Shown: one piece after another, positions 1 through 11,004 of the stretch
Numbering within the stretch: position 1 is the stretch's first letter
Layout of the letters: the number at the start of each line of letters is the position of its first letter
Origin: Maribacter sedimenticola
Lineage (GTDB): Bacteria; Bacteroidota; Bacteroidia; Flavobacteriales; Flavobacteriaceae
Length of the DNA: 52,751 bases
Reading direction: 5' to 3'
NCBI RefSeq assembly: GCF_900188415.1
Contig: NZ_FZNV01000001.1
Span: forward strand, 282,764 to 335,514
Program-made: the position numbers and the translations under genes
Notes under the pieces: generated by a model
Databases searched by the model: none
What the model saw: the letters and a program-made list of their open reading frames with translations, nothing else
What the model was told of the DNA's origin: nothing

Positions 1-3000
1 GCCGTAAACGGATTTACGGGAGGCGATGCAGGCGATGTAACGACGAACGACACGTTGAACGGAGTTGCGGTAGACGATAATGATATTAATATTACCGTAA
101 CAAATAATGGTGGGTTGACAGGAGTTACTATTGCAACTGACGGTACTATTTCTGTACCTGCAGGAACAGCGGCCGGTAATTATAGTGTGGTGTATACAAT
201 CTGTGAGAAACTTAATACTGCAAATTGTAGTACGGCAACAGCAAATGTTGTTGTAGAAGCTGCTCCTATCAATGCTATTACCGATGATTTTTCTGGTAAT
301 CCTGTAAATGGAAAAGATGGTGGGACCATAGGTGATGTAACCACTAATGATACCCTGAACGGTGTTGTAGTTGACGATAATGATATTAATATTACCGTAA
401 CAAATAATGGTGGGTTGACAGGAGTTACTATTGCAACTGACGGTACTATTTCTGTACCTGCAGGAACAGCGGCCGGTAATTATAGTGTGGTGTATACAAT
501 CTGTGAGAAACTTAATACTGCAAATTGTAGTACGGCAACAGCAACAATAATTGTAGAAGCAGCACCTATAGTCGCAAATAATGATACTACTCCAGCGGAC
601 CTAACCTCCGTAAACGGATTTGCTGGTGGTGATGCAGGAGATGTTACTTCCAATGATACCTTAAACGGTATTGCAGTGGACGATAACGATATCACCATTC
701 TAATAACGGATACAGGTGGTCTTACAGGGGTTGCAATTGCTACAGATGGTACGTTGACCGTACCAGCTGGAACTCCGGCTGGAACATATGCAATTGAATA
801 CAGTATTTGTGAGAAACTGAACACCGCAAATTGTGATACGGCAATCGTAAATGTGGTGGTAGATGCTCCACTCATTGTAGCTAACAACGATGCCACTCCA
901 GCTGACCTTGCAACCGTGAACGGCTTTGAAGGCGGAGTTGCCGGTGACGTGACCACCAACGATACGTTGAACGGAGTTATAGTCGATGACAACGACATCA
1001 ATATTTTGGTTACGGATGATGATGGATTGACAGGCGTAACGATAGCAACGGACGGTACGTTGACGGTGCCAGCGAGCACTCCTGCAGGAACCTATAATGT
1101 GGAATACAGCATCTGTGAAAAACTGAACACTTCAAATTGTGACACGGCCATAGCAACGATAGTTGTAGAAGCTGCACCTATTGTAGCTAATGACGATAAT
1201 ACACCAGCGGAGCTTGTACCTGTAAATGGATATGAAGGTGGTGTTGCAGGTGATGTAACGACGAACGATACCTTGAACGGAGTTGCGGTAGATGACAACG
1301 ACATTAATATAACGTTAGATACAGTTAGTAATACCATAGGCGCTTCTGTTGATGCTAATGGAAACATATCTGTACCGGCTGGAACAGCCGCAGGTACATA
1401 TAATATAGACTATACTATTTGCGAAAAATTAAACACCGCAAACTGTAGTACCGCAACAGCCACAATTAGTGTTGAAGCGGCACCTATAGTCGCAAATGAT
1501 GATGCTACACCGGCAAACCTTGCTTCCGTAAACGGTTATGAAGGCGGAGTTGCCGGTGATGTAACCACCAACGATACCTTGAACGGTATACAGGTCCAAG
1601 ATGCTGAAATTACTATTTCTTTGAACGATGACGGTGGATTGTCTGGAGTAACCATAGGATCGGATGGTGTAGTAACGGTACCGGCTAAGATCAAAGCAGG
1701 GACTTATAATATAGAATATACCATATGTGAGATACTTAATCCTGGTAATTGTAGTACGGCTACTGCTACTATAGTAGTGGACCCAGCACCAATTGTTGCT
1801 GTTTCTGATGATTTTTCAACTAATCCTGTAAACGGTAAAGATGGTGGTTCCGCAGGGGACGTAACTCTTAATGATACCTTGAACGGAGACCCGGTCATAG
1901 ATAATGAAATAAATATTTCGTTGATTGATAATGATGGTTTGGTCGGGGTAAATATTAATGCGGACGGTACGGTGAACGTTCCGTCTAACACACCAGCTGG
2001 AACTTACAATATTACCTATAGCATCTGTGAGAATTTAAATCCTACCAATTGTGAATCAAATACGGTAACCATAGTGGTTGCTCCCGCTCCAATAATTGCA
2101 AATGATGATGATTTCACTGTTAATCCAATTAATGGTAAAGATGGTGGTATTGCAGGTGATGTGACTTTAAACGATACATTGAACGGTAGTCCGGTCAATG
2201 ATGGAGATATTACTATTGCGATTACTGATAATGATGGATTGAACGGTGCAAGCATTGGTCCAAACGGAAATATTACCGTTCCGGCCAATACACCCGCAGG
2301 AACTTATTATGTGATATATAATATCTGTGAAAATTTAAATCCTACCAATTGTGAATCCGGTACTGCTACTGTGGTTGTTGAGCCTTCGGTTATTGATGCG
2401 GTCAATGATGATTTTTCCGGTAATTCAATTAACGGAAAAACTGGGGGTACGGCCGGTGATGTTACCGCTAACGATACATTAAACGGAGTATTGGTAAATG
2501 ATGGGGATATTACGATTACCGTTACCGATAATGATGGATTAACAGGAGTTAATATTGCGTCAAACGGAAACATCAATATTCCTACAAATACACCTGTCGG
2601 AAGTTATTCCATTGATTATAGCATTTGTGAGAATTTGAATCCAACAAACTGTGATGCGGCCACCGCAATCGTAGTGGTTGGCGCATCACCTATTGTTGCG
2701 GTGAACGATGATTTTAGTGCTAATCCGGTTAATGGTAAAAATGGAGGAACGGCCGGTGATGTTACATTGAACGATACTTTGAACGGTACAAATGTATCGG
2801 ATAGTGAAATAACGATAACGGTAACCAACAACGATAATTTAACAGGGGTTACCATAAATGCTAACGGTACGGTAAACATTCCTGCAAATTCCCCTGCGGG
2901 CACATATACCTTGGAATATCGCATTTGCGAAAATCTAAACCCAGGTAATTGTGCTACGGCAAATGTAGTTGTAGTCGTGAATGCATCTCCAATAGATGCC

Positions 3001-6000
3001 GTAAATGATGATTTTACCGGGAATGCCATAAATGGCCAGGAAGGTGGCGCTGCGGGCGATGTAACCCTAAATGATTTGTTGAACGGAGTGTCAGTTGTGG
3101 ACGGCGACGTGGTCATCACAATAACTGATAATGGTGGCTTAAGTGGTGCAAGTATTGATGCTGATGGTACGTTGAACGTTCCCGCAATCACAGCGGCGGA
3201 TACCTATACGGTAACCTATTCGATCTGTGAAAAACTTAATCCATCAAATTGTGATTCTGCTACCGCTACTGTATTGGTAGAACCTGCAGTATTAGGTGCT
3301 ACAGATGATGATTTTTCAGGAAATCCTGTTAATGGTCTTGAGGGCGGTATTGCTGGTGATGTAACAGCGAACGATACGTTGAACGGACAACCTTTGGACG
3401 ATGGTAAAGTATTCATTACCGATGACGGCGGTATGACCAATGCCAGTATAGACAATGACGGTAACTTTATAGTACCACCAAATACCCCAGCCGGCACGTA
3501 TACCGTGGTTTATACAATCTGTGAAAATTTAAATCCGACCAATTGTGATTCTGCTACCATAACCATATTGGTATCTGCAGCACCAATAGATGCCGTTGAT
3601 GATGATTTTTCAGCATCTCCTATCAATGGTTTTGATGGCGGTACAACGGCAACTGTTTATACAAACGATGAATTGAACAATGCCGCTTTTGTGTCATCTA
3701 GCGTAATTCCTACTATTATCAATGATGGGGGAATAACCGGGGTAATTATCAATACCGATGGCACCCTGGATATACCGGAAAATATTGTTGCCGGTACATA
3801 TACCATTGGTTACCAAATTTGTGAGGCTATGAATTCAACAAATTGTGATACGGCAACGGTAACAGTGGTTATCCTAGCACCGGTAATCAATGCAATTACC
3901 GATGACTTTACATTGGCAACGGTGAATGGAAATTTTGGTGGATCAGCGGGTAATGTATTAGGTAATGATACCCTCAATGGTACATCGGTAGATGCAAACG
4001 ATGTTAATACTACCCTATTAAATGATGGAGGTATTGCCGGACTGACCATTTCTGCCAATGGTTCCGTGAATGTGCCGTCAGGAACAGCTGCGGGCACTTA
4101 TACTATTGAATATAATATTTGTGAAGTGACCAACCCTTCAAATTGTGATTCGGCATTTGCTACGGTTGAAGTAAGTGCGGGAGACCTTAATGCCATAAAT
4201 GATGATTTTTCAGGAAACGCGATCAATGGTTTTGATGGTGGTAGTCCTGGTAACGTCATACCAAATGATGAACTTGATGGGAATCCGTTCTTGGCAAGTG
4301 AAGTGAATATAGCCATTATAGACGATGGTAGAATTACCGGAATTAGTATTGATGCCAATGGGGATATTAATGTCCCTGCTGGTACGGCCGCAGGAACTTA
4401 TGATGTTATTTATCAGATTTGTGAAAAATTAAATCCAGGTAATTGTGACAATGCTGTTGTATCCATTGTTGTGACTCCACCAGTATTGGACGCGGTTAGC
4501 AATGATTTCTCCACAACTCCAGTGAACGGATATACCGGCGGGTCAACCGCTACGGTTTTTGATAATGATACGCTGAACAACGCCCCATTTGCGGCTACTG
4601 ATGTTGAGTCCGCTATTCTTGCCAATGGAGGATTGAACGGAGTAACCATAAATCCGGATGGAACTGTTAACATACCATCAGGAACGGTTGCTGGAACTTA
4701 TGTAATTACGTACCAAATCTGTGAAGTGTTGAATCCTACAAATTGTGATACTGCAGATCTAACGGTTGTGGTCAATGCTGCACCTATAGCTGCGGTAACG
4801 GACGACTTTTCCACGAACGAGGTCAGTGGGCAAAATGGGGGTGTAGCAGGTGATGTAACTACAAACGACCTATTAAACAATAATCCTGTAATTGATGATG
4901 AAATTGATATTAATCTGGATGATAATGGTGGGTTGTTCGGTGTAGCGATCAATAATAATGGAGGTATAATAGTTCCGCCAGATTCACCAGAAGGTACTTA
5001 CACCATTACCTATACAATTTGTGAAAACTTAAATGTTGGTAATTGTAGTACTACAACGGCAATTATAACCGTTGGTGTAGCAGATTTAGATGCCGTTATT
5101 GACGACTTTACCGGTACACCTGTCAACGGAAAAGATGGCGGTGTAGCAGGTGATTTAACTGCGAACGATTTCTTAAATGGTGCTTTGGTAGATGATAATG
5201 ATATCAACATTACCCTAACCGATGATGGTGGTATTTCAGGTGCAATCGTCAATAATGACGGAACCCTAGTCATTCCGCCAAATACTCCGGCAGGTACATA
5301 TACCTTGTCCTATAACATTTGTGAGGATTTGAATCCTACTAATTGTGATAATGCCAATGTGGACATTGTAGTGGCGGCATCTGCACTGGTGGCCAATGAT
5401 GATGATTTTAACGGAAACCCTGTCGTTGGAAAAGATGGCGGTATTGCAGGAGATGTTACTGCTAATGATGAATTGAACGGAAGTGCCGTAGATGATGCTG
5501 ATATTTCACTTGCGCTAACGGACAACGGTGGTCTTTCTGGAGCAGCGATCAATAATAACGGTGAAGTAATTGTTCCACCTAATACTCCAGCAGGGTCGTA
5601 TACGCTGACCTATTCCGTATGTGAGAATCTTAACCCTACTAATTGTGGGTCCGCAACGGTAACCATTACGGTTAATGCAGGAAATCTGATCGTAAACCCA
5701 GATGATTTCAATGCTAACCCGGTAAATGGTAAAGAGGGTGGCATTGCAGGTGATGTAACCATAAACGATCAGTTGAACGGTGTTGCCGTAAATGATGCGG
5801 ATATTACGCTCAGTATTGCGGACAATGGCGGTTTATCTGGTGTGGCGATCAATAATGATGGAACCATTATTGTTCCTCCAAATACTCCAGAAGGGGTTTA
5901 CACGGTAAGTTATTCTGCCTGTGAGAATCTTAATCCATCCAATTGTGCTACGACCAATATCACGCTAGTTGTGGAAAGTGCCATAATCAATGCCGTTGAT

Positions 6001-8049
6001 GACGACCTAAGTGCAACTCCGGTTAATGGTAAAGATGGTGGTATTGCGGGCGATGTTACAATAAATGATATGTTGAACGGTGTTACCGTACAGGATACTG
6101 ACATTAATATTGCAGTGGTCGATAACGATGGCTTAAATGGGGTAGGCATAAATCCTGATGGTACTATAGTTATTCCACAAAATGCACCGGCAGGAAATTA
6201 TACAATTACCTACTCAATTTGTGAAAACCTAAACCCGGGTAATTGTAGTTCGGCTACAACGGTTATCGTAGTTTCCGCAGCGGTATTGCAAGCAATTGAT
6301 GATGATTTCAGCAATACGCCAACAAATGGTATTACCGGGGGCATAGCAGGAGATGTTACTGTCAATGATCAATTGAACGATACCCCCGTAGATGATGCCG
6401 ATATCAATATTGCTTTAACGGATAATGGTGGCCTCATTGGTGCTACGATGAACAATGATGGTACGATCGTTGTTCCTCCAAGTACCCCGGCCGGTCCGTA
6501 TACCCTTACATATACAATTTGTGAGAATCTAAACCCGGCCAATTGTAGTAGTGCCTTTGTAGAAATCGTAGTTGGTTCAGCTAATATAGAAGCTGTAGAT
6601 GATGATTTCAGCAACTCATCGGTAAATGGTGTTGATGGTGGTATTGCAGGGGATTTAACGGATAACGATACAATAAACGGTATGCCGGTAGACGATGCGG
6701 ACATTAACAGTACGTTGAATGACAATGGTGGTTTGGACGGTGCCGTTCTTAATGAGGATGGAACCCTAACTATACCTTCAGGAACTACGGAAGGGACCTA
6801 TACGTTGTCATATACTATTTGTGAAATCTTGAATCCATCCAATTGTAGTTCGGCATCGGTAACAATCCTAGTAGATAATTGTTTAAGTGTAGCTACGAAT
6901 GATTGTGATGGTGATGGCTTGACCAATGAACAAGAAGTAGCAATTGGTACAGACCCCGAAAATGGGGATACGGATGCCGATGGTATTACAGATGGACAAG
7001 AAATAACGGATAATACCGATCCTTTAAATGCTTGTGATTCCAATGGCGGCACACCTCCTTCAACCGTAGTTTGCGATACTGATGGAGATGGTATCTTGGA
7101 TGATCAGGAAATGATCGATAATACCGACCCTCTGGATGATTGTGATTCAGTTGGCGGTACACCTTTGAATACATCAGATTGTGATAATGACGGACTAACC
7201 AACGGTGAGGAGGCAAGTTTGGGTACCGATCCAAATAACCTTGATACCGATGGTGACGGTATTGGTGACGGTCAGGAAGTTATTGATGGTACCGATCCCC
7301 TGAACGGTTGTGATTCTGTAGGCGGTACACCTTTGGCTGCAAGTGATTGTGATAGCGATGGACTTACCAATGATGAAGAAATACTATTGGGGACGGACCC
7401 AAATAATCCGGATACGGATGATGATATTCTTAACGATGGTTTGGAAGTTAGCATTGGCACCAACCCTAATGAGGCCGATTCTGACGGGGATGGTATACCT
7501 GATGGACAGGAAATTGAGGAAGGAACCGATCCTTTGAACGATTGTGATTCAGTAGGCGGAACGCCGTTACCTACAAGTGACTGTGATGATGACGGACTCA
7601 CCAATGATGAGGAAACAGCACTTGGTACCGATGCCAACAATGCAGATTCTGATGGTGATGGTATCAATGATGGACAAGAAGTTTTAGACGGAACCGATCC
7701 GCTAGATGGCTGTAGTTCTAAAGGAGGAACGCCTCCGGTAGATGCCGTATGTGATATCAGTATTGAAAGTGACCTTATAAATCCAAATACAAATGATGGA
7801 GCGTTCACTATAAATAATATTGAATCTTTCCCTAATAATACAGTGAAAATCTACAATAGATGGGGCGTATTGGTCTTTGAGACCAAAGGCTATGACAATG
7901 TAGAAAATGTCTTCAGGGGCATATCTAACGGTAGGGTTACGGTGAAGAAGAACGAAGAGCTACCTGTAGGTGTCTATTATTATATCATTGAATATGCTAA
8001 CAATGAAAGTTCAAGGACAATGAACGGTTACCTATATATCAACCGATAG
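1..8049 (+). CDS. Giant T9SS type-B repeat adhesin, 5' end missing
   Basis: This frame is open from base 1 with no start, so the N-terminus lies outside the window; a TTG at 55 is internal. At least 2,680 residues are visible. Order: 23 tandem Ig/cadherin-like units of about 100 residues (to about 6870), six paired DxDGDGxxDxxE thrombospondin-type-3 calcium motifs (6900-7750), and a C-terminal domain of about 85 residues with the KIYNRWGVLVFE and GVYYYIIEY cores of the gliding-motility-associated type-B T9SS signal. Each unit carries NDTLNG-, VPAxTPAGTY- and ICExLNPxNC-type blocks, so two cysteines (CX7C) recur in every unit. It is very acidic and Asp/Asn-rich, which suggests a calcium-stiffened surface rod. 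PorP/SprF- and OmpA-type genes follow in the same direction. By family knowledge it would be exported by the T9SS and used for adhesion or gliding; its ligand cannot be inferred. Confidence 0.93.
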   Translation, partial: AVNGFTGGDAGDVTTNDTLNGVAVDDNDINITVTNNGGLTGVTIATDGTISVPAGTAAGNYSVVYTICEKLNTANCSTATANVVVEAAPINAITDDFSGNPVNGKDGGTIGDVTTNDTLNGVVVDDNDINITVTNNGGLTGVTIATDGTISVPAGTAAGNYSVVYTICEKLNTANCSTATATIIVEAAPIVANNDTTPADLTSVNGFAGGDAGDVTSNDTLNGIAVDDNDITILITDTGGLTGVAIATDGTLTVPAGTPAGTYAIEYSICEKLNTANCDTAIVNVVVDAPLIVANNDATPADLATVNGFEGGVAGDVTTNDTLNGVIVDDNDINILVTDDDGLTGVTIATDGTLTVPASTPAGTYNVEYSICEKLNTSNCDTAIATIVVEAAPIVANDDNTPAELVPVNGYEGGVAGDVTTNDTLNGVAVDDNDINITLDTVSNTIGASVDANGNISVPAGTAAGTYNIDYTICEKLNTANCSTATATISVEAAPIVANDDATPANLASVNGYEGGVAGDVTTNDTLNGIQVQDAEITISLNDDGGLSGVTIGSDGVVTVPAKIKAGTYNIEYTICEILNPGNCSTATATIVVDPAPIVAVSDDFSTNPVNGKDGGSAGDVTLNDTLNGDPVIDNEINISLIDNDGLVGVNINADGTVNVPSNTPAGTYNITYSICENLNPTNCESNTVTIVVAPAPIIANDDDFTVNPINGKDGGIAGDVTLNDTLNGSPVNDGDITIAITDNDGLNGASIGPNGNITVPANTPAGTYYVIYNICENLNPTNCESGTATVVVEPSVIDAVNDDFSGNSINGKTGGTAGDVTANDTLNGVLVNDGDITITVTDNDGLTGVNIASNGNINIPTNTPVGSYSIDYSICENLNPTNCDAATAIVVVGASPIVAVNDDFSANPVNGKNGGTAGDVTLNDTLNGTNVSDSEITITVTNNDNLTGVTINANGTVNIPANSPAGTYTLEYRICENLNPGNCATANVVVVVNASPIDAVNDDFTGNAINGQEGGAAGDVTLNDLLNGVSVVDGDVVITITDNGGLSGASIDADGTLNVPAITAADTYTVTYSICEKLNPSNCDSATATVLVEPAVLGATDDDFSGNPVNGLEGGIAGDVTANDTLNGQPLDDGKVFITDDGGMTNASIDNDGNFIVPPNTPAGTYTVVYTICENLNPTNCDSATITILVSAAPIDAVDDDFSASPINGFDGGTTATVYTNDELNNAAFVSSSVIPTIINDGGITGVIINTDGTLDIPENIVAGTYTIGYQICEAMNSTNCDTATVTVVILAPVINAITDDFTLATVNGNFGGSAGNVLGNDTLNGTSVDANDVNTTLLNDGGIAGLTISANGSVNVPSGTAAGTYTIEYNICEVTNPSNCDSAFATVEVSAGDLNAINDDFSGNAINGFDGGSPGNVIPNDELDGNPFLASEVNIAIIDDGRITGISIDANGDINVPAGTAAGTYDVIYQICEKLNPGNCDNAVVSIVVTPPVLDAVSNDFSTTPVNGYTGGSTATVFDNDTLNNAPFAATDVESAILANGGLNGVTINPDGTVNIPSGTVAGTYVITYQICEVLNPTNCDTADLTVVVNAAPIAAVTDDFSTNEVSGQNGGVAGDVTTNDLLNNNPVIDDEIDINLDDNGGLFGVAINNNGGIIVPPDSPEGTYTITYTICENLNVGNCSTTTAIITVGVADLDAVIDDFTGTPVNGKDGGVAGDLTANDFLNGALVDDNDINITLTDDGGISGAIVNNDGTLVIPPNTPAGTYTLSYNICEDLNPTNCDNANVDIVVAASALVANDDDFNGNPVVGKDGGIAGDVTANDELNGSAVDDADISLALTDNGGLSGAAINNNGEVIVPPNTPAGSYTLTYSVCENLNPTNCGSATVTITVNAGNLIVNPDDFNANPVNGKEGGIAGDVTINDQLNGVAVNDADITLSIADNGGLSGVAINNDGTIIVPPNTPEGVYTVSYSACENLNPSNCATTNITLVVESAIINAVDDDLSATPVNGKDGGIAGDVTINDMLNGVTVQDTDINIAVVDNDGLNGVGINPDGTIVIPQNAPAGNYTITYSICENLNPGNCSSATTVIVVSAAVLQAIDDDFSNTPTNGITGGIAGDVTVNDQLNDTPVDDADINIALTDNGGLIGATMNNDGTIVVPPSTPAGPYTLTYTICENLNPANCSSAFVEIVVGSANIEAVDDDFSNSSVNGVDGGIAGDLTDNDTINGMPVDDADINSTLNDNGGLDGAVLNEDGTLTIPSGTTEGTYTLSYTICEILNPSNCSSASVTILVDNCLSVATNDCDGDGLTNEQEVAIGTDPENGDTDADGITDGQEITDNTDPLNACDSNGGTPPSTVVCDTDGDGILDDQEMIDNTDPLDDCDSVGGTPLNTSDCDNDGLTNGEEASLGTDPNNLDTDGDGIGDGQEVIDGTDPLNGCDSVGGTPLAASDCDSDGLTNDEEILLGTDPNNPDTDDDILNDGLEVSIGTNPNEADSDGDGIPDGQEIEEGTDPLNDCDSVGGTPLPTSDCDDDGLTNDEETALGTDANNADSDGDGINDGQEVLDGTDPLDGCSSKGGTPPVDAVCDISIESDLINPNTNDGAFTINNIESFPNNTVKIYNRWGVLVFETKGYDNVENVFRGISNGRVTVKKNEELPVGVYYYIIEYANNESSRTMNGYLYINR
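73..244 (+). repeat. 172-bp block identical to 373-544
   Basis: Bases 73-244 match 373-544 exactly, at an offset of exactly 300 bp (one repeat unit). The flanking bases diverge at both ends. Identity including third codon positions is much higher than between other units of the adhesin, which points to a recent duplication or gene conversion. Confidence 0.9.
373..544 (+). repeat. 172-bp block identical to 73-244
   Basis: This is the second member of the exact 172-bp pair inside the adhesin gene. It lies one repeat unit downstream of the first copy and in the same reading frame. Confidence 0.9.
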
Positions 8050-8079
8050 GTAAAACATTATAAAATTTTAAAAATTACT

Positions 8080-9018
8080 ATGAAAAGATTTTTCTTACTT
8101 ACACTATTAATGGCCGGTTCCATTTGGTGTTCCAATGCTCAGCAAGATGCCCAGTATACCCAATACATGTATAATACCGTGGCGGTAAATCCTGCATATG
8201 CGGGTAATAGGGGCGTGCTAAGTATTGCAGCGTTACATAGGTCGCAATGGGTGGGTATAGATGGTGCGCCAACCACCCAGACCTTGAATATCCACACCCC
8301 AATATCACAACGTGTGGGGCTTGGACTGTCCATTGTAAACGATGAAATAGGTAACGGTACCAATCAAGACACGTATTTTGATGCTGTATTTTCCTATACG
8401 GTACCTACTTCGGAATTTGGCAAATTGTCCTTTGGACTTAAGGCCGGAGGTCATTTATTAAATATTGATTTTAATCAATTGAGAAATTATGATCCTTCTA
8501 GCGCCGCAGTTGGTCAGAACAATATTGACAAGCGTTTTTCCCCAAATTTTGGGGCGGGTATTTATTACCATACCGAGGAGTTCTATGCAGGAATTTCGGT
8601 GCCTAATATTTTAGAAACGGAACATTTTGACTCATCAGGTTCCAGCGCATCCTTTATTGCACAAGAGCGTATGAACATTTATTTTATTTCAGGATATATT
8701 TTTGAAATTAATCCAGATGTAAAGCTTAAGCCCGCAATATTGTTTAAGGCGGTGGAAGGTGCACCATTACAAGCAGATCTTTCGGCTACGGTACTTCTAA
8801 ACGATAAAGTTTCATTGGGTGCCGCCTATAGATGGGATGCCGCATTAAGCGGACTCGTAGGGTTTCAATTGAACGATAAAATAATGTTGGGACTTGCCTA
8901 TGACCGGGAAGTAACAGAACTTGGCAATACCGCCTTTAATGATGGCTCGTTTGAAGTCTTTTTAAGGTTCGAATTCCTTACCCGATACAAAAACATCATA
9001 GCACCAAGATTCTTTTAA
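8080..9018 (+). CDS. PorP/SprF family T9SS-associated outer-membrane protein
   Basis: This 312-residue protein has a clear signal peptide (MKRFFLLTLLMAGSIWCSNAQ) followed at once by the family hallmark QDAQYTQYMYN and NPAYAG segments near residues 22-42. The rest alternates short amphipathic strands, as expected for an outer-membrane beta-barrel, and ends in aromatic FLRFEF-type strands. The length fits the family (about 300). It starts 30 bp after the adhesin stop and ends 12 bp before the OmpA gene, so the three are probably one transcript. In known systems SprF/PorP-type proteins are needed for export or anchoring of one particular large type-B substrate; by context the substrate here is the upstream adhesin. 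Confidence 0.93.
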   Translation: MKRFFLLTLLMAGSIWCSNAQQDAQYTQYMYNTVAVNPAYAGNRGVLSIAALHRSQWVGIDGAPTTQTLNIHTPISQRVGLGLSIVNDEIGNGTNQDTYFDAVFSYTVPTSEFGKLSFGLKAGGHLLNIDFNQLRNYDPSSAAVGQNNIDKRFSPNFGAGIYYHTEEFYAGISVPNILETEHFDSSGSSASFIAQERMNIYFISGYIFEINPDVKLKPAILFKAVEGAPLQADLSATVLLNDKVSLGAAYRWDAALSGLVGFQLNDKIMLGLAYDREVTELGNTAFNDGSFEVFLRFEFLTRYKNIIAPRFF

Positions 9019-9030
9019 ACTATTCTAGAA

Positions 9031-10986
9031 ATGACCGAACGAACAAACTACGTATATTTTCTTTTCCTCGCAATTGTATTGGTGGGTGCCGCTACACATG
9101 CACAGGATAGAAAATTGAAAAGTGCACAAAACGAATTTAAGAATTATGCGTATGCAGAGGCTATAGAGGCATATGAACAATTGGTAGAAGATGGTTATGA
9201 AACCAAGGACATCTACAAGAACCTTGGTGATTCTTATTACCAAAAAGCAGATTATAATGCAGCTGCACACTGGTATGGTCAATTGTTTGCTCTAAATGAT
9301 TCCACTGTAGAAGCGGAATACGAATACCGTTATGCACATACCTTAAAATCTGTAGGTGATTATAAAGCTTCCAATGAATGGATGAAAACCTTTAGCGCAA
9401 ACAATCCACAGGATTTAAGGGCCATCAAATTTTTGGAGGACACCCAATATTTGGAAAACATAAAGGCAAAAGCCAGTAGGTATGACATCAAAAACGTGGC
9501 GATTAATTCACCTGCATCAGATTTTGCACCATCGTTAAAAGGATCAGAGCTTGTATTCTCTACCGCTAGGGATTCTGGAAAAATTTCCAAGAATTTACAT
9601 AAATGGAACAATAGGCCTTTTTCCAATCTTTATAGCGCCACGGTTCTGGAAGATGGCACATTTACCGAACCTATGCGTCTTTCAAAGAAGCTGAACAAAA
9701 AAACCCATGAAACCTCAACTGCTTTTACAAAGGATGGTAAAACGGTTTATTTTACAAGGAATAACTCAAAAAACGGAAATTTTGCAAGAGATGATAAAGG
9801 GCTTAGTAGGTTAAAGATTTATAAGGCAACCCTTCAAGATGGCGAATGGATGCATATTACCGAATTACCTTTTAATAGTGATAACTATTCCGTAGCGCAC
9901 CCAACACTTAGTGCAGATGAACGTAAAATGTATTTTGCCTCAGATATGCCCGGTACTTATGGCAAGTCGGATATTTTTGTGGTAGAAATTAATGAGGATG
10001 GTAGTTTTGGGACACCTAAAAATTTGGGTAATCAAGTAAATACGGAAAGTCGAGAAACCTTTCCGCATATAACTCAAGAGAATATTCTATATTTTGCCTC
10101 TGACGGTCACCCGGGATTGGGCGGTTTAGATGTTTTTGCAACACGCATAAACGATCATTTGGATCAGGGTTTTGTGGTAAATGTAGGTGAACCTGTAAAT
10201 AGCGAACAGGATGATTTTTCATTTGTCATTGACGAAAATTCCAAAACAGGATTTTTTGCATCTAATCGTGAAGGTGGTGTTGGTAGTGATGATATTTATT
10301 CGTTCAAGGAAACCGAAGAAATTGTCCTGGAATGCCAGAAGGAAATTAAAGGTATCGTGTCGATAAAAGATACAGGTAAGGCATTACAAGGGGCCAAAAT
10401 AACGTTGTATGACAATAAGGACAACAAAGTGGCAGAATCAATTTCAGGTAAAAATGGAGGGTTTAATCTAGTTGGTCCTTGTGGAACAGGGACATACAGG
10501 GTGGAAGGTGCTAAATTAGATTTTGAGAAAGATGCTACGTCTTTTACGTGGAATGGCACAAAGGTCGCACATGAAATTGCATTGCAACTTGCCCCTGTGG
10601 TCAAGACCCCTTCAATGGGCTCTGACTTAACAACTTTTCTAGGCTTGTCTCCAATTTATTTTGATCTGGATAAATCTTTTATAAGGCAAGATGCCATAAC
10701 CACTCTTAATGAGGTCATAGCCTATATGAAACAATATCCGGAAATTAAAATTGAGGTTCGCTCCCATACAGATGCTTCTGCAGGTACTGCGTATAATTTA
10801 AGATTAAGTGAACGAAGGGTAAAGGCAACTATGGCGTATTTGGAAGAAAATGGCATAAATAAGGCTAGGCTTAGTGGACATGGTTTTGGGGAAACACAGT
10901 TGTTGAATGATTGTGTAACCAAAGATGTGTGTAATGATGCACAGCACCAGATCAACCGTCGTTCAGAGTTTATTGTTGTGGAATAA
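9031..10986 (+). CDS. TPR/PD40/OmpA-family envelope protein (PorE-like)
   Basis: This 651-residue protein has a signal peptide ending at about THAQ (residue 25). TPR-like helices follow (about 26-140), then PD40/beta-propeller repeats with ADERKMYFASDMPG- and ENILYFASDGHPG-type motifs (about 150-430), a carboxypeptidase-regulatory-like beta domain (about 435-510) and a C-terminal OmpA domain (about 540-651). The OmpA domain has YFDLDKSFI, the HTDAS Asp and the NLRLSERR Arg that bind peptidoglycan. The family is thought to tether T9SS or surface components to the cell wall. It is last of the adhesin, PorP and OmpA trio and is followed by a strong terminator. The start at 9031 places the hydrophobic segment correctly. 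Confidence 0.9.
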   Translation: MTERTNYVYFLFLAIVLVGAATHAQDRKLKSAQNEFKNYAYAEAIEAYEQLVEDGYETKDIYKNLGDSYYQKADYNAAAHWYGQLFALNDSTVEAEYEYRYAHTLKSVGDYKASNEWMKTFSANNPQDLRAIKFLEDTQYLENIKAKASRYDIKNVAINSPASDFAPSLKGSELVFSTARDSGKISKNLHKWNNRPFSNLYSATVLEDGTFTEPMRLSKKLNKKTHETSTAFTKDGKTVYFTRNNSKNGNFARDDKGLSRLKIYKATLQDGEWMHITELPFNSDNYSVAHPTLSADERKMYFASDMPGTYGKSDIFVVEINEDGSFGTPKNLGNQVNTESRETFPHITQENILYFASDGHPGLGGLDVFATRINDHLDQGFVVNVGEPVNSEQDDFSFVIDENSKTGFFASNREGGVGSDDIYSFKETEEIVLECQKEIKGIVSIKDTGKALQGAKITLYDNKDNKVAESISGKNGGFNLVGPCGTGTYRVEGAKLDFEKDATSFTWNGTKVAHEIALQLAPVVKTPSMGSDLTTFLGLSPIYFDLDKSFIRQDAITTLNEVIAYMKQYPEIKIEVRSHTDASAGTAYNLRLSERRVKATMAYLEENGINKARLSGHGFGETQLLNDCVTKDVCNDAQHQINRRSEFIVVE

Positions 10987-11004
10987 GCATAGTGGTTATT
11001 TTGA

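Larger units (their letters stand above)
1..6870 (+). repeat. Tandem array of 23 coding repeats, about 300 bp each
   Basis: The cysteine codon of the ICE motif recurs at 202, 502, 808, 1114, 1420, 1726 and 2026, and last at 6820. The period is 300 or 306 bp (100 or 102 residues), averaging about 301 bp. Units near the left edge are the most alike at DNA level. Those toward the C-terminal side differ more and carry occasional small indels. The first unit is cut by the window edge. Confidence 0.9.

Noticed and set aside
1..6870. Regular 300-bp repeats as a possible CRISPR or satellite array
   Set aside because: The reading frame is open throughout and the repeats encode a protein domain; units are far longer than CRISPR repeats and there are no spacers.
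480..7808. Many antisense ORFs (about 80-200 codons) across the adhesin gene
   Set aside because: They mirror the repeat unit in one fixed frame, share the same Ser/Pro-rich composition and have no starts or context of their own. They are shadows of the coding repeats.
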